A stretch of 64,000 nucleotides of DNA from Anoxybacillus thermarum (GCF_000836725.1 NZ_JXTH01000002.1:34668-98667); one strand, 5' to 3'; shown: positions 27,414-36,361, numbered from the stretch's first letter. A program made the numbers and translations. The notes: generated from the letters alone by a model not told the origin.

Positions 27414-28951
27414 CTTTGAGAGATGACTTGTTCTTTTAATGCACGTCTTAAAATTTTTCCTGTCGTATTTTTTGGCAATTCCTCTAAAAATTCAATCGAA
27501 CTTGGCACTTTATACTTCGCTAAATGCTCGCTACAATAAGCGATTAACTGTTGTTCTGTCAACTGTTGATTTTTGCTCACAACATAACATTTTACCGCCT
27601 CTCCAAAATTCGGGTCTGGCACGCCGATGACTGCCGCTTCCACGACATCTGGATGGCTGTAAAGCACTTCTTCGACTTCACGCGGATATACGTTATATCC
27701 CCCGACAATAATCATATCTTTTTTCCGATCAACGATGTAAAAATACCCTTCTTCATCCATTTTCGCTAAGTCACCTGTATATAGCCAACCATCACGAATC
27801 GTATGCGCTGTTTCTTCTGGCATTTTATAATATCCTTTCATCACATTCGGACCGCGCACGATCAGTTCTCCGACTTCACCAACAGGCACTTCTTCTCCTA
27901 ATTCATTGACGATTTTATTTTCAACATTCATGATGCTCGTTCCGATCGAGCCCGGTTTACGCGGACGATCAAGCGGATTGAAACATGTAACTGGCGAAGC
28001 TTCTGACAGTCCATACCCTTCGGAAATGATAACTTGAAACTTTTTCTCGAAGTTTTTCAATAACGCAACAGGCATCGATGCTCCGCCTGAAATACATAGA
28101 CGCATATGCGCAAAATCTTCCGCTTTTCCGTCTGGATATTGATATAAAAAGTTATACATCGTTGGCACACCCGCAAAAACGGTCGCCTTTTGTTCACGTG
28201 CCACTTTAAATACTTCTCCCGGGCTAAATTTCGGGAGGATAAGCACCGTTCCGCCATTCATGAGCGGGGCATTGAGCGCCACCGTCAAACAAAAGACATG
28301 AAACATCGGCAACGTCGCAATGACGCGGTCATCTTCGTTTATTTTTAAGTAATCTGCGACATCTTGGGCGTTGCTGTATAAATTTTTATGCGTCAACATC
28401 GCTCCTTTTGGCTTTCCAGTCGTTCCTGATGTATACAAAATGACCGCCACATCATCATCGTGAAGCTCTGGCCCGAAGAACGGCACATCACCTGTCGCCA
28501 GCACATTTGTAAACGATTTCATTTTTTCCGGCACGAAGATGCCATGTTCTTTCCCTTGCGGTGTTTCACAAATGATGATGTGCTCGACATTCGGTAAACG
28601 TCCGTCAAGCTTCATAAGCGTCGGAATGACAACATCAAGCGCAATGACAACTTTCACATCGCCGTTTGTTAAAATGTAATGAATTTCATCTGCCGTATAA
28701 ATAGGGTTAATCGGAATCACCGTCGCCCCTGCACGCATCGCGCCATATAAACTGACGATAAAATAAGGTGAATTGCCTAACAATAGCGCCACATGATCCC
28801 CTTTGTTTACCCCAAGCTTGGCAAGTCCGCTGGCAAATTTCATTATGGCGCCGTTCAGTTCACCGTACGTTGCTGATGTTTGCTCGAACATATACGCCTG
28901 CTTATCTGGCTTTTGCGTAGCTATTTGCTGTAACCGTGAAACTAAATTCAT
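27401..28951 (-). CDS. lcfB: Long-chain fatty-acid-CoA ligase LcfB (YhfL)
   Basis: 516 residues. AMP-binding motif [34 protein letters not shown] and the C-terminal [11 protein letters not shown] with catalytic Lys. It matches B. subtilis LcfB (YhfL) in length and position between YhfI and YhfN. It activates long-chain fatty acids for beta-oxidation. The ATG at 28951 follows GGGGTGGGG. A FadR-type operator lies directly upstream, so repression by FadR relieved by acyl-CoA is expected. Confidence 0.94.
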   Translation of the reverse strand: MNLVSRLQQIATQKPDKQAYMFEQTSATYGELNGAIMKFASGLAKLGVNKGDHVALLLGNSPYFIVSLYGAMRAGATVIPINPIYTADEIHYILTNGDVKVVIALDVVIPTLMKLDGRLPNVEHIIICETPQGKEHGIFVPEKMKSFTNVLATGDVPFFGPELHDDDVAVILYTSGTTGKPKGAMLTHKNLYSNAQDVADYLKINEDDRVIATLPMFHVFCLTVALNAPLMNGGTVLILPKFSPGEVFKVAREQKATVFAGVPTMYNFLYQYPDGKAEDFAHMRLCISGGASMPVALLKNFEKKFQVIISEGYGLSEASPVTCFNPLDRPRKPGSIGTSIMNVENKIVNELGEEVPVGEVGELIVRGPNVMKGYYKMPEETAHTIRDGWLYTGDLAKMDEEGYFYIVDRKKDMIIVGGYNVYPREVEEVLYSHPDVVEAAVIGVPDPNFGEAVKCYVVSKNQQLTEQQLIAYCSEHLAKYKVPSSIEFLEELPKNTTGKILRRALKEQVISQSGAM

Positions 28952-28967
28952 TTTCCCCACCCCTTTA

Positions 28968-28987
28968 GTGAATGAATGATCATTCAT
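28968..28987 (-). promoter_or_regulatory. FadR (YsiA) operator upstream of lcfB
   Basis: TGAATGA and TCATTCA arms separated by four bases form a palindrome that agrees with the Bacillus FadR consensus at nearly every position. It lies 17 bp before the lcfB start codon, where binding would block transcription or elongation. Confidence 0.82.
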
Positions 28988-29060
28988 TTTAAAATTAAAA
29001 AAATTCTAAATGTATTATATTTTAAAATAAAAAAACAGGCAAGCGAGACATATTGAATTT

Positions 29061-29086
29061 AAAAAAACGAGGCTTTGTCGCCCCGT
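29061..29086 (-). terminator. Terminator of the symporter operon
   Basis: Minus-strand stem CGGGGC/GCCTCG (one G-U pair) with a 6-nt loop, then T7. It starts 2 bp after the exonuclease stop. Confidence 0.8.
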
Positions 29087-29087
29087 A

Positions 29088-29750
29088 TTAAAACGATATG
29101 GATCGCATTTGGCTATCTGTGGCGCGCAGCAATTCTCCCCACGTTCGGTAGCCGCGCATGCGAAATTGTTCCAACAGCTCAACGAATAAATACGCTGTCG
29201 TGAGCGCATCACCGATGGCGGAATGTCGTTCATACATGCGTGTGCCGAACGCCTGGGCATATCGCTCTAAATCGCGCATATCATATGACGGTGCAATAAA
29301 GCCGATTAAATCGAGCGTATCGATAAATGTCGGCTTCCGGAATTTCATCTTTTCTCTACGCAACTCATGCTTTATAACAAATAAATCAAACGAAATGTAG
29401 TGACCGACAAAACAGACGCTTCGTTTTTGCTGAACGAAATCAAAAAATTGTTGCAGCGCCTCAATCGCGATCGGTGCATTCTTTACTTTTTCTTCCGTAA
29501 TATTCGTTAACTCTGTAATAACTTTTGGAATGTCACGACATGGATTGACGTACGTATGAAATATTTCATTTTCAAGCACCGTCGTCCCCTTCACTTGCAC
29601 CGCGCCGATCTCAATTAAACGATCCGTTGTCGCTACATCAAAACCAGTCGTTTCTGTATCAAATACGGTAAAAACAATATCATCCATCGGCGTCGATAAC
29701 GGGATGTTGTCGTTTAACTTATAGTCGATCGCCTTTCGTAAAAAAAACAT
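29088..29750 (-). CDS. DEDDh 3'-5' exonuclease (DnaQ-like)
   Basis: 220 residues. The DEDDh catalytic set is visible: FDTETTGFD, a central Asp in GHYISFDLF, and HSAIGDALTTAYLF. Proteins of this type are usually annotated as DNA polymerase III epsilon-like, but this one is the last gene of a symporter operon behind the CBS/DUF294 sensor, an association known in other bacteria. Its role may be regulatory turnover of a nucleotide or RNA; that is inference. The ATG has a GGGGGG ribosome site and lies 11 bp after the sensor gene. Confidence 0.88.
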   Translation of the reverse strand: MFFLRKAIDYKLNDNIPLSTPMDDIVFTVFDTETTGFDVATTDRLIEIGAVQVKGTTVLENEIFHTYVNPCRDIPKVITELTNITEEKVKNAPIAIEALQQFFDFVQQKRSVCFVGHYISFDLFVIKHELRREKMKFRKPTFIDTLDLIGFIAPSYDMRDLERYAQAFGTRMYERHSAIGDALTTAYLFVELLEQFRMRGYRTWGELLRATDSQMRSISF

Positions 29751-29761
29751 CCCTATCCCCC

Positions 29762-31597
29762 CTAAAAATGAGAAAATAATTGCGCCTGCAGTTGCTTTAA
29801 CGTTTTTAAGCTTAACATGAGTTCATCTTTTTCTCTTGTCGTCATCGTCGTAAACGATAAGACAGACGACGATTGTTTATTCGCTTTATAATGATTCCAT
29901 TTATGACGGATGTAAATAGCTAGCACGTTTTCAGCCGCTTTTTGTACATCTTTCGCAAAAGCAGGAGACAACACTTGTTTCTCCTTTAGCTTCTCAATTC
30001 GTTCAAACGGCGTGCCAGATACGATCCCATGAATGAGCCCTAAAATTTGTATGCTATGATGGTACGGAAATAACACTTCTTTTTTCATATCGATTGTTTT
30101 TCGTTCAAGCCCGAAAATAGAGCGAATCGGACGATCGAGCGTCGGAATTTCATTTTGCTTTTCCATCTCCACAAGCCGAAAAAAGAAAATTTTTGCACGG
30201 CTTAACTGCTCACGAATTTGTTGTTCAAACGCACGATGCAAGTCGATATCCCCATATACAAACCGATACGAGAAAAAGTTTTGCGCCAACAACAAATTGT
30301 CATTTGTCGCGTGAATCATCCATTCGCGCAATCGGTCTTTCCAAGTTTCAAGAGAACCGCGCCATGCGTTTTCACTCGCCATCATCTTTCCTTTACATCG
30401 CTCATATCCCGCTTTCTCCATGACGCGCACAATTGCATTGCCAAGCGTTGCAAAATACGAAGCGTTCTCCTCGCTTTCATACACAAGAAAATGATCTTGA
30501 TCGGTTAATAAAAACTGTTCTCTCCGCCCGCTTGATCCCATTTGGTAAAAAGCGAAACGGCATGGAGGATCTCCTACTTGTTCGATCGCTAACGATAAAC
30601 AACGACAGACGAGCCGATCATACAATTTCGTAATCGTGTTTAAACATTGAGCAATCGGCACTTGATCGCGCAACATCGTCGCCAAGAGCTCATAGATGGC
30701 AGTTTTCATCTTTGGCAACGTCTGTTCATCTGCATGATCAATCTGCTGAATCGTGCGCATCATGCTTTCATTTTTCTTTCGCATTAAATCTGAAAACGTC
30801 ACAATCCCTTCTACTTTTCCATCGTCAACAACAGGTAAATGTTTCACCCCACGTTCAATCATCATGGCAAGCGCATCGTAATAATACGCGAATCGTGAAA
30901 TCGTCGCGACATGTTTTGTCATCACTCGTTCAACAGCCGTGTCATATGGAAGAGACTGTCCAAGCACTCGTTCGACAAGATCCGTCTCCGTTAAAATACC
31001 ACACAACTTTTGTTCATTCGTCACAACGATCGAACTAATATGAGCCCCCGCCATTTTTTTTGCTGCTTCTTGTACCGTTGCCGTTGGCGGTAAAGTGACG
31101 ACATCGCGAACCATTAAATCTTGCACAGGGACGACAAATGATGTGGAATCGCCAAATTTGCGCGCTTGTTTGACTTGTTCAGCGAGCGACACATATACAT
31201 CCTTTAATCGGATGCACGCCTGCGCAAGCAAATAGTCATGGACGTTCGGATCATCCCATAACCGCGTTAACACAGAAAACGGCATGACAAGCACTTCGCA
31301 TCGTTCCGCCGCCCGTACAGCAACGAGCTCTTCTTTTCCTTCGCTTTTCGATACACCTAAAAAATGAGCTAAGCTTGAAAATCCGATAATTCCACCTTTT
31401 TGTACAACTTCGAGCACTTCGTCATATCCTTCGTGCTCAACATATACTTCCGCCACCCCATCAAGCAACAAAACAAGCCCTTTGCGCCGCTCATTTTTCC
31501 CTAAAATAAGATCGTCTTTTTCAAACGTCTTTCGTTCACATTCACCCATAAGCTGTTCGATTTCACGTTGTGGCAATCCCCGAAATAATGGATGCAT
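29762..31597 (-). CDS. cNMP-binding/CBS/DUF294 nucleotidyltransferase-like sensor
   Basis: 611 residues. Domain order: a cyclic-nucleotide-binding fold (about 1-120), a CBS pair (155-275; VRDVVTLPPTATVQEAA and ERVMTKHVATISRF), a DUF294 nucleotidyltransferase-like domain with GSSGRREQFLLTDQD near 355, and a DUF294 C-terminal helical domain (480-611). The G-S-x-G-R-x-E and D-x-D pattern resembles GlnD-type active sites. Genes of this kind lie beside acetate-type symporters and DnaQ-like exonucleases and probably sense energy state. A terminator-like hairpin separates it from the symporter gene. Confidence 0.88.
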   Translation of the reverse strand: MHPLFRGLPQREIEQLMGECERKTFEKDDLILGKNERRKGLVLLLDGVAEVYVEHEGYDEVLEVVQKGGIIGFSSLAHFLGVSKSEGKEELVAVRAAERCEVLVMPFSVLTRLWDDPNVHDYLLAQACIRLKDVYVSLAEQVKQARKFGDSTSFVVPVQDLMVRDVVTLPPTATVQEAAKKMAGAHISSIVVTNEQKLCGILTETDLVERVLGQSLPYDTAVERVMTKHVATISRFAYYYDALAMMIERGVKHLPVVDDGKVEGIVTFSDLMRKKNESMMRTIQQIDHADEQTLPKMKTAIYELLATMLRDQVPIAQCLNTITKLYDRLVCRCLSLAIEQVGDPPCRFAFYQMGSSGRREQFLLTDQDHFLVYESEENASYFATLGNAIVRVMEKAGYERCKGKMMASENAWRGSLETWKDRLREWMIHATNDNLLLAQNFFSYRFVYGDIDLHRAFEQQIREQLSRAKIFFFRLVEMEKQNEIPTLDRPIRSIFGLERKTIDMKKEVLFPYHHSIQILGLIHGIVSGTPFERIEKLKEKQVLSPAFAKDVQKAAENVLAIYIRHKWNHYKANKQSSSVLSFTTMTTREKDELMLSLKTLKQLQAQLFSHF

Positions 31598-31614
31598 TCT
31601 TTCCCCTCCCTTAT

Positions 31615-31642
31615 AAAAACGGCATCTGTATACACAGATGCC
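31615..31642 (-). terminator. Internal terminator/attenuator between symporter and sensor genes
   Basis: On the minus strand a perfect inverted repeat GGCATCTGT/ACAGATGCC is followed by GTTTTTAT. It lies between the symporter stop (31649) and the sensor ribosome site, so it should reduce readthrough into the sensor and exonuclease genes. Confidence 0.8.
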
Positions 31643-31648
31643 TTGACA

Positions 31649-33298
31649 TTATCTCATCCACACTTGGCCGTCTTTATATGTCATTTGTTCTGGATAGCGG
31701 AGGTCATATACTTCTTCTTGCACAGATTGCGAAGGTTCTTTCGTCATCAACGATACAACGATATTAGCCACAAGTGCAGCTACAGCCCCAAACACGCCTG
31801 CACCTGTATCTACAATGCCAGCAATCGAGAATCCGCCGTATTTCGCTGCTAAAATGTAACCTAATGAAACAGCTAATCCGACAAGCATGCCTGCCATTGC
31901 ACCTGCAGCGTTTGAACGTTTCCACCATACGCCAAGCACAAGCGCAGGGAAAAACGTACTTGCCGCAATCGCAAACGCCCACGCAACAATTTGTGTAATT
32001 ACGCCCGGAGGATTTAAAGCGACTAAACCAGCGATCACCGTTGCTGTGGCAATCGAAATGCGCGCAACAAGCAAGCGATTTTGTTCAGATGCGTTTGGAC
32101 GAAAAATACGATAATAAATGTCGTGTGCAAACGATGATGAGATGGCGATCATTAAACCTCCGGCTGTTGATAATGCAGCCGCCATCGCTCCAGCTGCGAC
32201 TAAACCGATAACGAACATGCCGAGATTTGCAATTTCTGGCGTTGCCATAACGACGATGTCGTTGCTGATGACCATCTCTTGCCATTGTAAAATACCGTCG
32301 CCATTTGCATCAGCAATTTGCAATTTTCCTGTGTTAATCCACTTTCCTGTCCAAGCTGGCAATTCGCTAATTTTTTGACCGACAACGTTTTTAATTAGGA
32401 TGAAGCGTGAAAATGCTGCATACGCAGGCGCCGATAAATAAAGCAACCCGATAAATAAAAGCGCCCATGCTCCCGACCAACGTGCCGCCTTCATCGTCGA
32501 TACAGTATAGAAACGGACGATAACGTGCGGAAGTCCCGCTGTTCCAGCCATTAACGTAAACATTAGTGCAAGGAACTGCCATTTGCTACCTTTCAAAAAC
32601 GGTTCTGTATATTGCGAAATCCCTAACTGTTGATCCAGCTCTTGAAATTGACCGACAATTTTTCCGTAAGAAAGCCAAGGAATTGGGTTTCCTGTTAATT
32701 GGAGCGACATAAATACAACCGGAATTAAGTATGCAATAATCAAAATAACGTATTGCGCCACTTGCGTCCATGTAATTCCTTTCATTCCGCCAAACGCTGC
32801 ATAAAACGCAATTAACACAACACCGATCATCGTGCCAACTTTTGCATCCACTTCAAGCAAACGCCCGATGACAACACCTGAACCAGAAAGCTGGCCGATC
32901 GAATAAACGAACGAAATGATGATCGTACAAATCGCAGCAATTAAACGTGCAGAATGGCTTTCATAACGGTCGCCGATAAATTCCGGCACCGTATAGCGAC
33001 CATATTTACGCAGTTGCGGTGCAAGTAAAAACGTCAGCAACAAATAACCGCCCGTCCAGCCCATAATGTATGCAAGACCGTCGTACCCTAGCAGCATGAT
33101 CGTACCGGCCATACCGATAAATGACGCTGCGCTCATCCAGTCCGCTGCAATCGCCATACCGTTTGAAAACGGAGAAATACCGCGTCCTGCTACGTAGAAA
33201 TCAGACGTTTCCTTCGCTTTATTGTAAATGGCAATTCCAATATATAACGCAAATGATGCAATAATAATGGTTAAAGATACGAGAAATTGTGTATCCAT
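31649..33298 (-). CDS. Sodium:solute symporter, large subunit (acetate/organic-acid type)
   Basis: 549 residues with about 13 membrane helices. The SSS-family signature is spread across FYVAGRGISPFSNGMAIAADWMS, AFGGMKGITWTQVAQYVIL and AGAMAAALSTAGGLMIAISS. The pairing with a DUF4212 small subunit marks it as the two-component VC_2705-like subgroup rather than plain ActP. Substrate is probably a short organic acid such as acetate. A hydrophilic insert near residue 330-350 (DANGDGILQWQE) resembles a calcium-binding EF-hand loop. Confidence 0.92.
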   Translation of the reverse strand: MDTQFLVSLTIIIASFALYIGIAIYNKAKETSDFYVAGRGISPFSNGMAIAADWMSAASFIGMAGTIMLLGYDGLAYIMGWTGGYLLLTFLLAPQLRKYGRYTVPEFIGDRYESHSARLIAAICTIIISFVYSIGQLSGSGVVIGRLLEVDAKVGTMIGVVLIAFYAAFGGMKGITWTQVAQYVILIIAYLIPVVFMSLQLTGNPIPWLSYGKIVGQFQELDQQLGISQYTEPFLKGSKWQFLALMFTLMAGTAGLPHVIVRFYTVSTMKAARWSGAWALLFIGLLYLSAPAYAAFSRFILIKNVVGQKISELPAWTGKWINTGKLQIADANGDGILQWQEMVISNDIVVMATPEIANLGMFVIGLVAAGAMAAALSTAGGLMIAISSSFAHDIYYRIFRPNASEQNRLLVARISIATATVIAGLVALNPPGVITQIVAWAFAIAASTFFPALVLGVWWKRSNAAGAMAGMLVGLAVSLGYILAAKYGGFSIAGIVDTGAGVFGAVAALVANIVVSLMTKEPSQSVQEEVYDLRYPEQMTYKDGQVWMR

Positions 33299-33324
33299 CG
33301 TACTCCCCCTTCCCCTTTGTTCTC

Positions 33325-33627
33325 TTAATGATCAAGCGCTTTGCCTGCGCTCAATTGTTCGTTTTTCTCTTCGCTAATACCATACTTTTTATCAATGTTG
33401 TCGCTTACTTTTGCGTTAATAAATAACAAGACGATAAACGTCACTACCGCCCCTTGTGCTCCCATGAAATAATGAAACGGGAATCCGTTGAACGTCATAT
33501 TTTCAAACGATTCCGCAAACATGACGACGCCAAATGAAACAATAAACCAAATAATCAAGAAAAGAACAATTAATCGAACACGCTCACGGAAATATGAATC
33601 CGCCACTTTTTTATCAATTTGTTTCAA
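33325..33627 (-). CDS. Sodium:solute symporter small subunit (DUF4212)
   Basis: 100 residues, two membrane helices. The family pattern is visible as IWFIVSFGVVMF and FHYFMGAQGAVVTFIVLLF. It precedes its large partner by 26 bp. Its start overlaps the end of the preceding small membrane protein by 14 bp, suggesting coupled translation. The charged C-terminal tail is predicted to be cytoplasmic. Confidence 0.9.
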   Translation of the reverse strand: MKQIDKKVADSYFRERVRLIVLFLIIWFIVSFGVVMFAESFENMTFNGFPFHYFMGAQGAVVTFIVLLFINAKVSDNIDKKYGISEEKNEQLSAGKALDH

Positions 33628-33817
33628 ACAAACACACCCCCAAGTTAAAAATAAATTTGACCGTTTCTAAAAATGGCGCTGGGAACGTTATCACTTCAAA
33701 CAAAAAGTATGCGAAGACTGACAAGAATGGAATGAGTAAAAAGAAAGGCTTTTGCTTACGAAAAGCAACGTACAAACTTACGACTGTAATCGCTAAGATG
33801 AGGTAAAACGCAACCAA
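33614..33817 (-). CDS. Small hydrophobic membrane protein at the head of the symporter operon
   Basis: 67 residues with two hydrophobic helices separated by RKQKPF. I do not recognise a family. It is supported by a TTG start 7 nt after AAGGGGG and by overlap with the DUF4212 gene. A cre site lies 20 bp upstream, so it is the first gene of a CcpA-controlled transcript. It may be an accessory subunit of the symporter. Confidence 0.7.
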   Translation of the reverse strand: MVAFYLILAITVVSLYVAFRKQKPFFLLIPFLSVFAYFLFEVITFPAPFLETVKFIFNLGVCLFETN

Positions 33818-33836
33818 ATAAATACCCCCTTCAATT

Positions 33837-33850
33837 TGTAAGCGTTATCA
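33837..33850 (-). promoter_or_regulatory. cre site (CcpA) of the symporter operon
   Basis: TGTAAGCGTTATCA fits the catabolite-responsive consensus TGWAANCGNTNWCA at every fixed position. It lies between the probable promoter region and the first start codon, where CcpA would repress during growth on preferred sugars. The rest of the 33.85-34.06 kb gap is A/T-rich with no gene seen. Confidence 0.85.
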
Positions 33851-34057
33851 TTTATTTTTAGCATCCACCTCCTAGTATGTGTTACTAAATTTTAAGAAAA
33901 TTCTAACACAACCATATTATCTCTACTTTTCATTTCATCGTCAAGCATCTGTTCAAAAAATTTTCAAAATTTTTATTCTGTATTATAACAAAACATTCTT
34001 AATTAAGTTCCTCTTGTCATCCCAACATGGAACAACCATTCCTTAAACGATTGTTTC

Positions 34058-34108
34058 ACAAAAATAAACAAGCTAATCCAGAAACGTAAACACGCTTCGA
34101 GATTAGCC
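34058..34108 (-). terminator. Terminator of the 34.1-35.4 kb cassette
   Basis: A two-part stem on the minus strand: GGCTAATC/GATTAGC outside and GAAGCGT/ACGTTTC inside, followed by TTGTTTATTTTTG. It starts 14 bp past the last gene. Confidence 0.75.
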
Positions 34109-34121
34109 CTTTCAGTTCTAT

Positions 34122-34343
34122 TTACTTTACAAAAGGAAATGTAATGTCAAAAAAATACAAAACAACGAGTATAGTAGTCAAAACAAGCGCTTGAATGCTA
34201 TCGCGCTTAATTAAATCGAAATGCGAAGGTTTGTATTTTTGTTTTGCTGTCCACCGATGGGCAATATGTGAAGAAAGTAAAAACCAACAAAAAATAACTA
34301 CATAACTAACTATTCCATATGTCCACCATGTCATTTGAATCAC
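34122..34343 (-). CDS. Small two-helix membrane protein, unknown function
   Basis: 73 residues, with hydrophobic segments at about 8-27 and 49-68 joined by a basic loop. It overlaps the preceding 222-residue gene by 4 nt. No family recognised. Its place as last gene of a small A/T-rich cassette, behind a hydrophobic Gly-rich product, would suit an immunity or anchor protein, but nothing in the sequence proves that. Confidence 0.6.
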   Translation of the reverse strand: MIQMTWWTYGIVSYVVIFCWFLLSSHIAHRWTAKQKYKPSHFDLIKRDSIQALVLTTILVVLYFFDITFPFVK

Positions 34344-35008
34344 CTAAATCCAAGTTGTCTCTCAGAATAGTTCAGATGAAAAATCTTATATTTTACTTCT
34401 CCCAAAAAAATATTGTTAATTAAGATTCTGGTCGCCCATTCCCCAGTTCTCATGGTTGAGGAATCAATGGCTAGTTTAGGTTCTAATTTAATTATCTCAT
34501 CATACTTGATGGGGTCTATCCATCTATCAGTCACATAATGTGTCTCCTGTGGGTCAATCCATTCAAGTGTTATGATGAATGGATTGCGCACCTTATTTTT
34601 ACGAACCCGCAATACAAGCCGTAAACATATAAATACATCTGTTAGATAAAAAACAGATGGGGCTCCCTTCTCGCCACTTGGACTAAATGTTGAAAAATCA
34701 ATCATATCTATATGGTCTAACACATTCGTGCCACTCTGATTAGAGGTACACTGACAAAATACAGAATACATCATACCACTTTTTTCACATATATTTCGAT
34801 TCGAGGGATCTAAGAAATAATTATTATTTTTCAAACTGAGAAAGTAATTGTCCCCGTCTTCAAAGTGGCATTCTGCTTCCCACAAACATAAATCGAAATT
34901 ATATTCAAAGGGAGTCTTTATAATCCCCTTATCAGTCAACCTGTTTAAATTTAGCTCTTGAGCATATCGTGACAAATTTAAATAAACGTGTCTTAAAATC
35001 ACCACCAT
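34340..35008 (-). CDS. Hypothetical protein, accessory cassette
   Basis: 222 residues, no signal peptide or membrane segment, rich in Asn, Asp and aromatic residues. I recognise no domain. Composition is more A/T-rich than the flanking housekeeping genes, suggesting later acquisition. Its ATG lies inside the end of the second half of the frameshifted gene upstream (overlap of 10 bp), implying coupled translation. It overlaps the next gene by 4 bp. Confidence 0.6.
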   Translation of the reverse strand: MVVILRHVYLNLSRYAQELNLNRLTDKGIIKTPFEYNFDLCLWEAECHFEDGDNYFLSLKNNNYFLDPSNRNICEKSGMMYSVFCQCTSNQSGTNVLDHIDMIDFSTFSPSGEKGAPSVFYLTDVFICLRLVLRVRKNKVRNPFIITLEWIDPQETHYVTDRWIDPIKYDEIIKLEPKLAIDSSTMRTGEWATRILINNIFLGEVKYKIFHLNYSERQLGFR

Positions 35009-35311
35009 CCCCTTTCTTGTCCGAGCCTATACCCAAAATTCACCCCTACCCCGATTGCTGCCCCAACAAGTGTGCCTTTTGTAGCTGCGGCAACTACTGC
35101 TTTTCCCACACTCTGAACCGATTTGTTTAATGAAACACCAGTAACTTTAACTAATATGTGTCATCTTTTTGTTGTTATTGATAGTATCTATGGCAACATT
35201 TGCCCCATCTCTCATTCCTCCCAAAGCCGCAGCCCCAATAGTAACAGACCAAATTTGATCCTTAAGAGTTTGTTTAGCGGCAGATTTTACATCTAACCAC
35301 CAACTTGACAT
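34999..35311 (-). pseudogene. Frameshifted Gly/Ala-rich small protein
   Basis: From an ATG at 35311 with GGGGAGG 6 nt upstream, 54 codons read MSSWWLDVKSAAKQTLKDQI and a hydrophobic TIGAAALGG, ending at a stop near 35147. Another frame is open at once from about 35160 to 34999 and encodes VTGVSLNKSVQSVGKAVVAA, then GTLVGAAIGVGVNFGYRLGQ. Codon quality in both halves suggests one original protein of about 100 residues, split by a one-base shift near 35150-35160. Two glycine-rich hydrophobic stretches recall bacteriocins or the end of a larger toxin. A sequencing error is possible. Confidence 0.5.
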
Positions 35312-35472
35312 CCAAATCCTCCCCAGAAAAATAATATTCTCAAGATTGATAGATGAAGACACTTATCCTTTATATGGGATGTCCTATATTTAATGTAAAA
35401 AAAGAAGAAAGTCAATAAATTATTTCAGTAAATAAAAAATTCAATAAATGTGATAATAGGGGTAGCCGATCG

Positions 35473-36207
35473 CTACCCTTCCCATGTCCATCTTGTTTTC
35501 GCTAACTGCACATCGCCATGGAAAATTGTTTTCGCTTCGGCGACAAGTTGTTCGACGTCGCCGAAATGAGGCAAGTGCGTAAGCAACAACGTTTCAACGT
35601 CTGCATCGCGAGCGATCGTCGCCGCTTCTTCGCTCGTCATATGCCCAGCTTGTTTCGCATGTTGCCCTGCGTAAAAGTTGCATTCGCAAATCAGTAAGTC
35701 TGCCTGTTTCGCAAAAGGAACGAACTGCGGCAAATAGCTTGAGTCGGCTGTGTACACGACCGTTTTTTCTCCTGCCGTGATTCGCATCGCATAACAAATG
35801 GCTGGATGTTCCGTTCGCATAAACGAAATCGTAAACGGACCGATATGAAGCGTCTCATCCGGATCGTACGCCACTGCTTTTGTCACCCCTTTATGAGCGA
35901 GGCGCGCAAATCCATCTCGATCGAGGGAGTGGCCATAAATCGCCAACTCCGGCAAATCGACGCCTAAATTTTTCTTAATCAATCGCGCATATTGAAGCGG
36001 GCCGATATCTGCCACGTGATCATGATGATAATGCGATACGATGACGGCATCGATTTGTTCAATATGAATGACGTTTTGCAGTTGGGCTAACGCTCCGCTT
36101 CCGCAATCGACTAACAGACGAAACCCATCATGTTCGAACAAATAACACGATGTCGCTTCATTTTTTTTCGGAAATGCTCCCCAATAACCGATCACTGTCA
36201 CTTTCAT
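35473..36207 (-). CDS. yhfI: MBL-fold metallohydrolase YhfI
   Basis: 244 residues. The metal-binding SHYHHDH motif is near residue 60, followed by a His in RTEHPAI, an Asp in YTADSSY and a late His in LLTHLPH, the arrangement of RNase Z-like beta-lactamase-fold hydrolases. Length equals B. subtilis YhfI, next to yhfH there too. Substrate unknown. Just past the stop lies a GGGTAGC/GCTACCC hairpin without a good T-run. Confidence 0.9.
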   Translation of the reverse strand: MKVTVIGYWGAFPKKNEATSCYLFEHDGFRLLVDCGSGALAQLQNVIHIEQIDAVIVSHYHHDHVADIGPLQYARLIKKNLGVDLPELAIYGHSLDRDGFARLAHKGVTKAVAYDPDETLHIGPFTISFMRTEHPAICYAMRITAGEKTVVYTADSSYLPQFVPFAKQADLLICECNFYAGQHAKQAGHMTSEEAATIARDADVETLLLTHLPHFGDVEQLVAEAKTIFHGDVQLAKTRWTWEG

Positions 36208-36229
36208 ATGTATTCATCCTTCCCACTGA

Positions 36230-36243
36230 AATTGTATACAATT
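36230..36243. promoter_or_regulatory. 14-bp perfect palindrome between yhfI and yhfH
   Basis: AATTGTATACAATT lies 23 bp upstream of the yhfI start in the divergent promoter region. Size and symmetry suit a dimeric repressor, such as a GntR-type protein, but the regulator is unknown. Confidence 0.4.
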
Positions 36244-36299
36244 ACACAATACCAAATTTTCGCCTTCATTTCACATATACAAATGTTATAAAACAACTA

Positions 36300-36329
36300 T
36301 TGACAAATATATATCTGTTATAATACAAT
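36300..36329 (+). promoter_or_regulatory. Candidate SigA promoter of yhfH
   Basis: TTGACA at 36300-36305 and TACAAT at 36324-36329 are 18 bp apart. An overlapping TATAAT at 36319-36324 would leave only 13 bp and is less likely. Confidence 0.55.
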
Positions 36330-36361
36330 AAGATTAACAAAAACGAAGGGGATGGGGAGTT

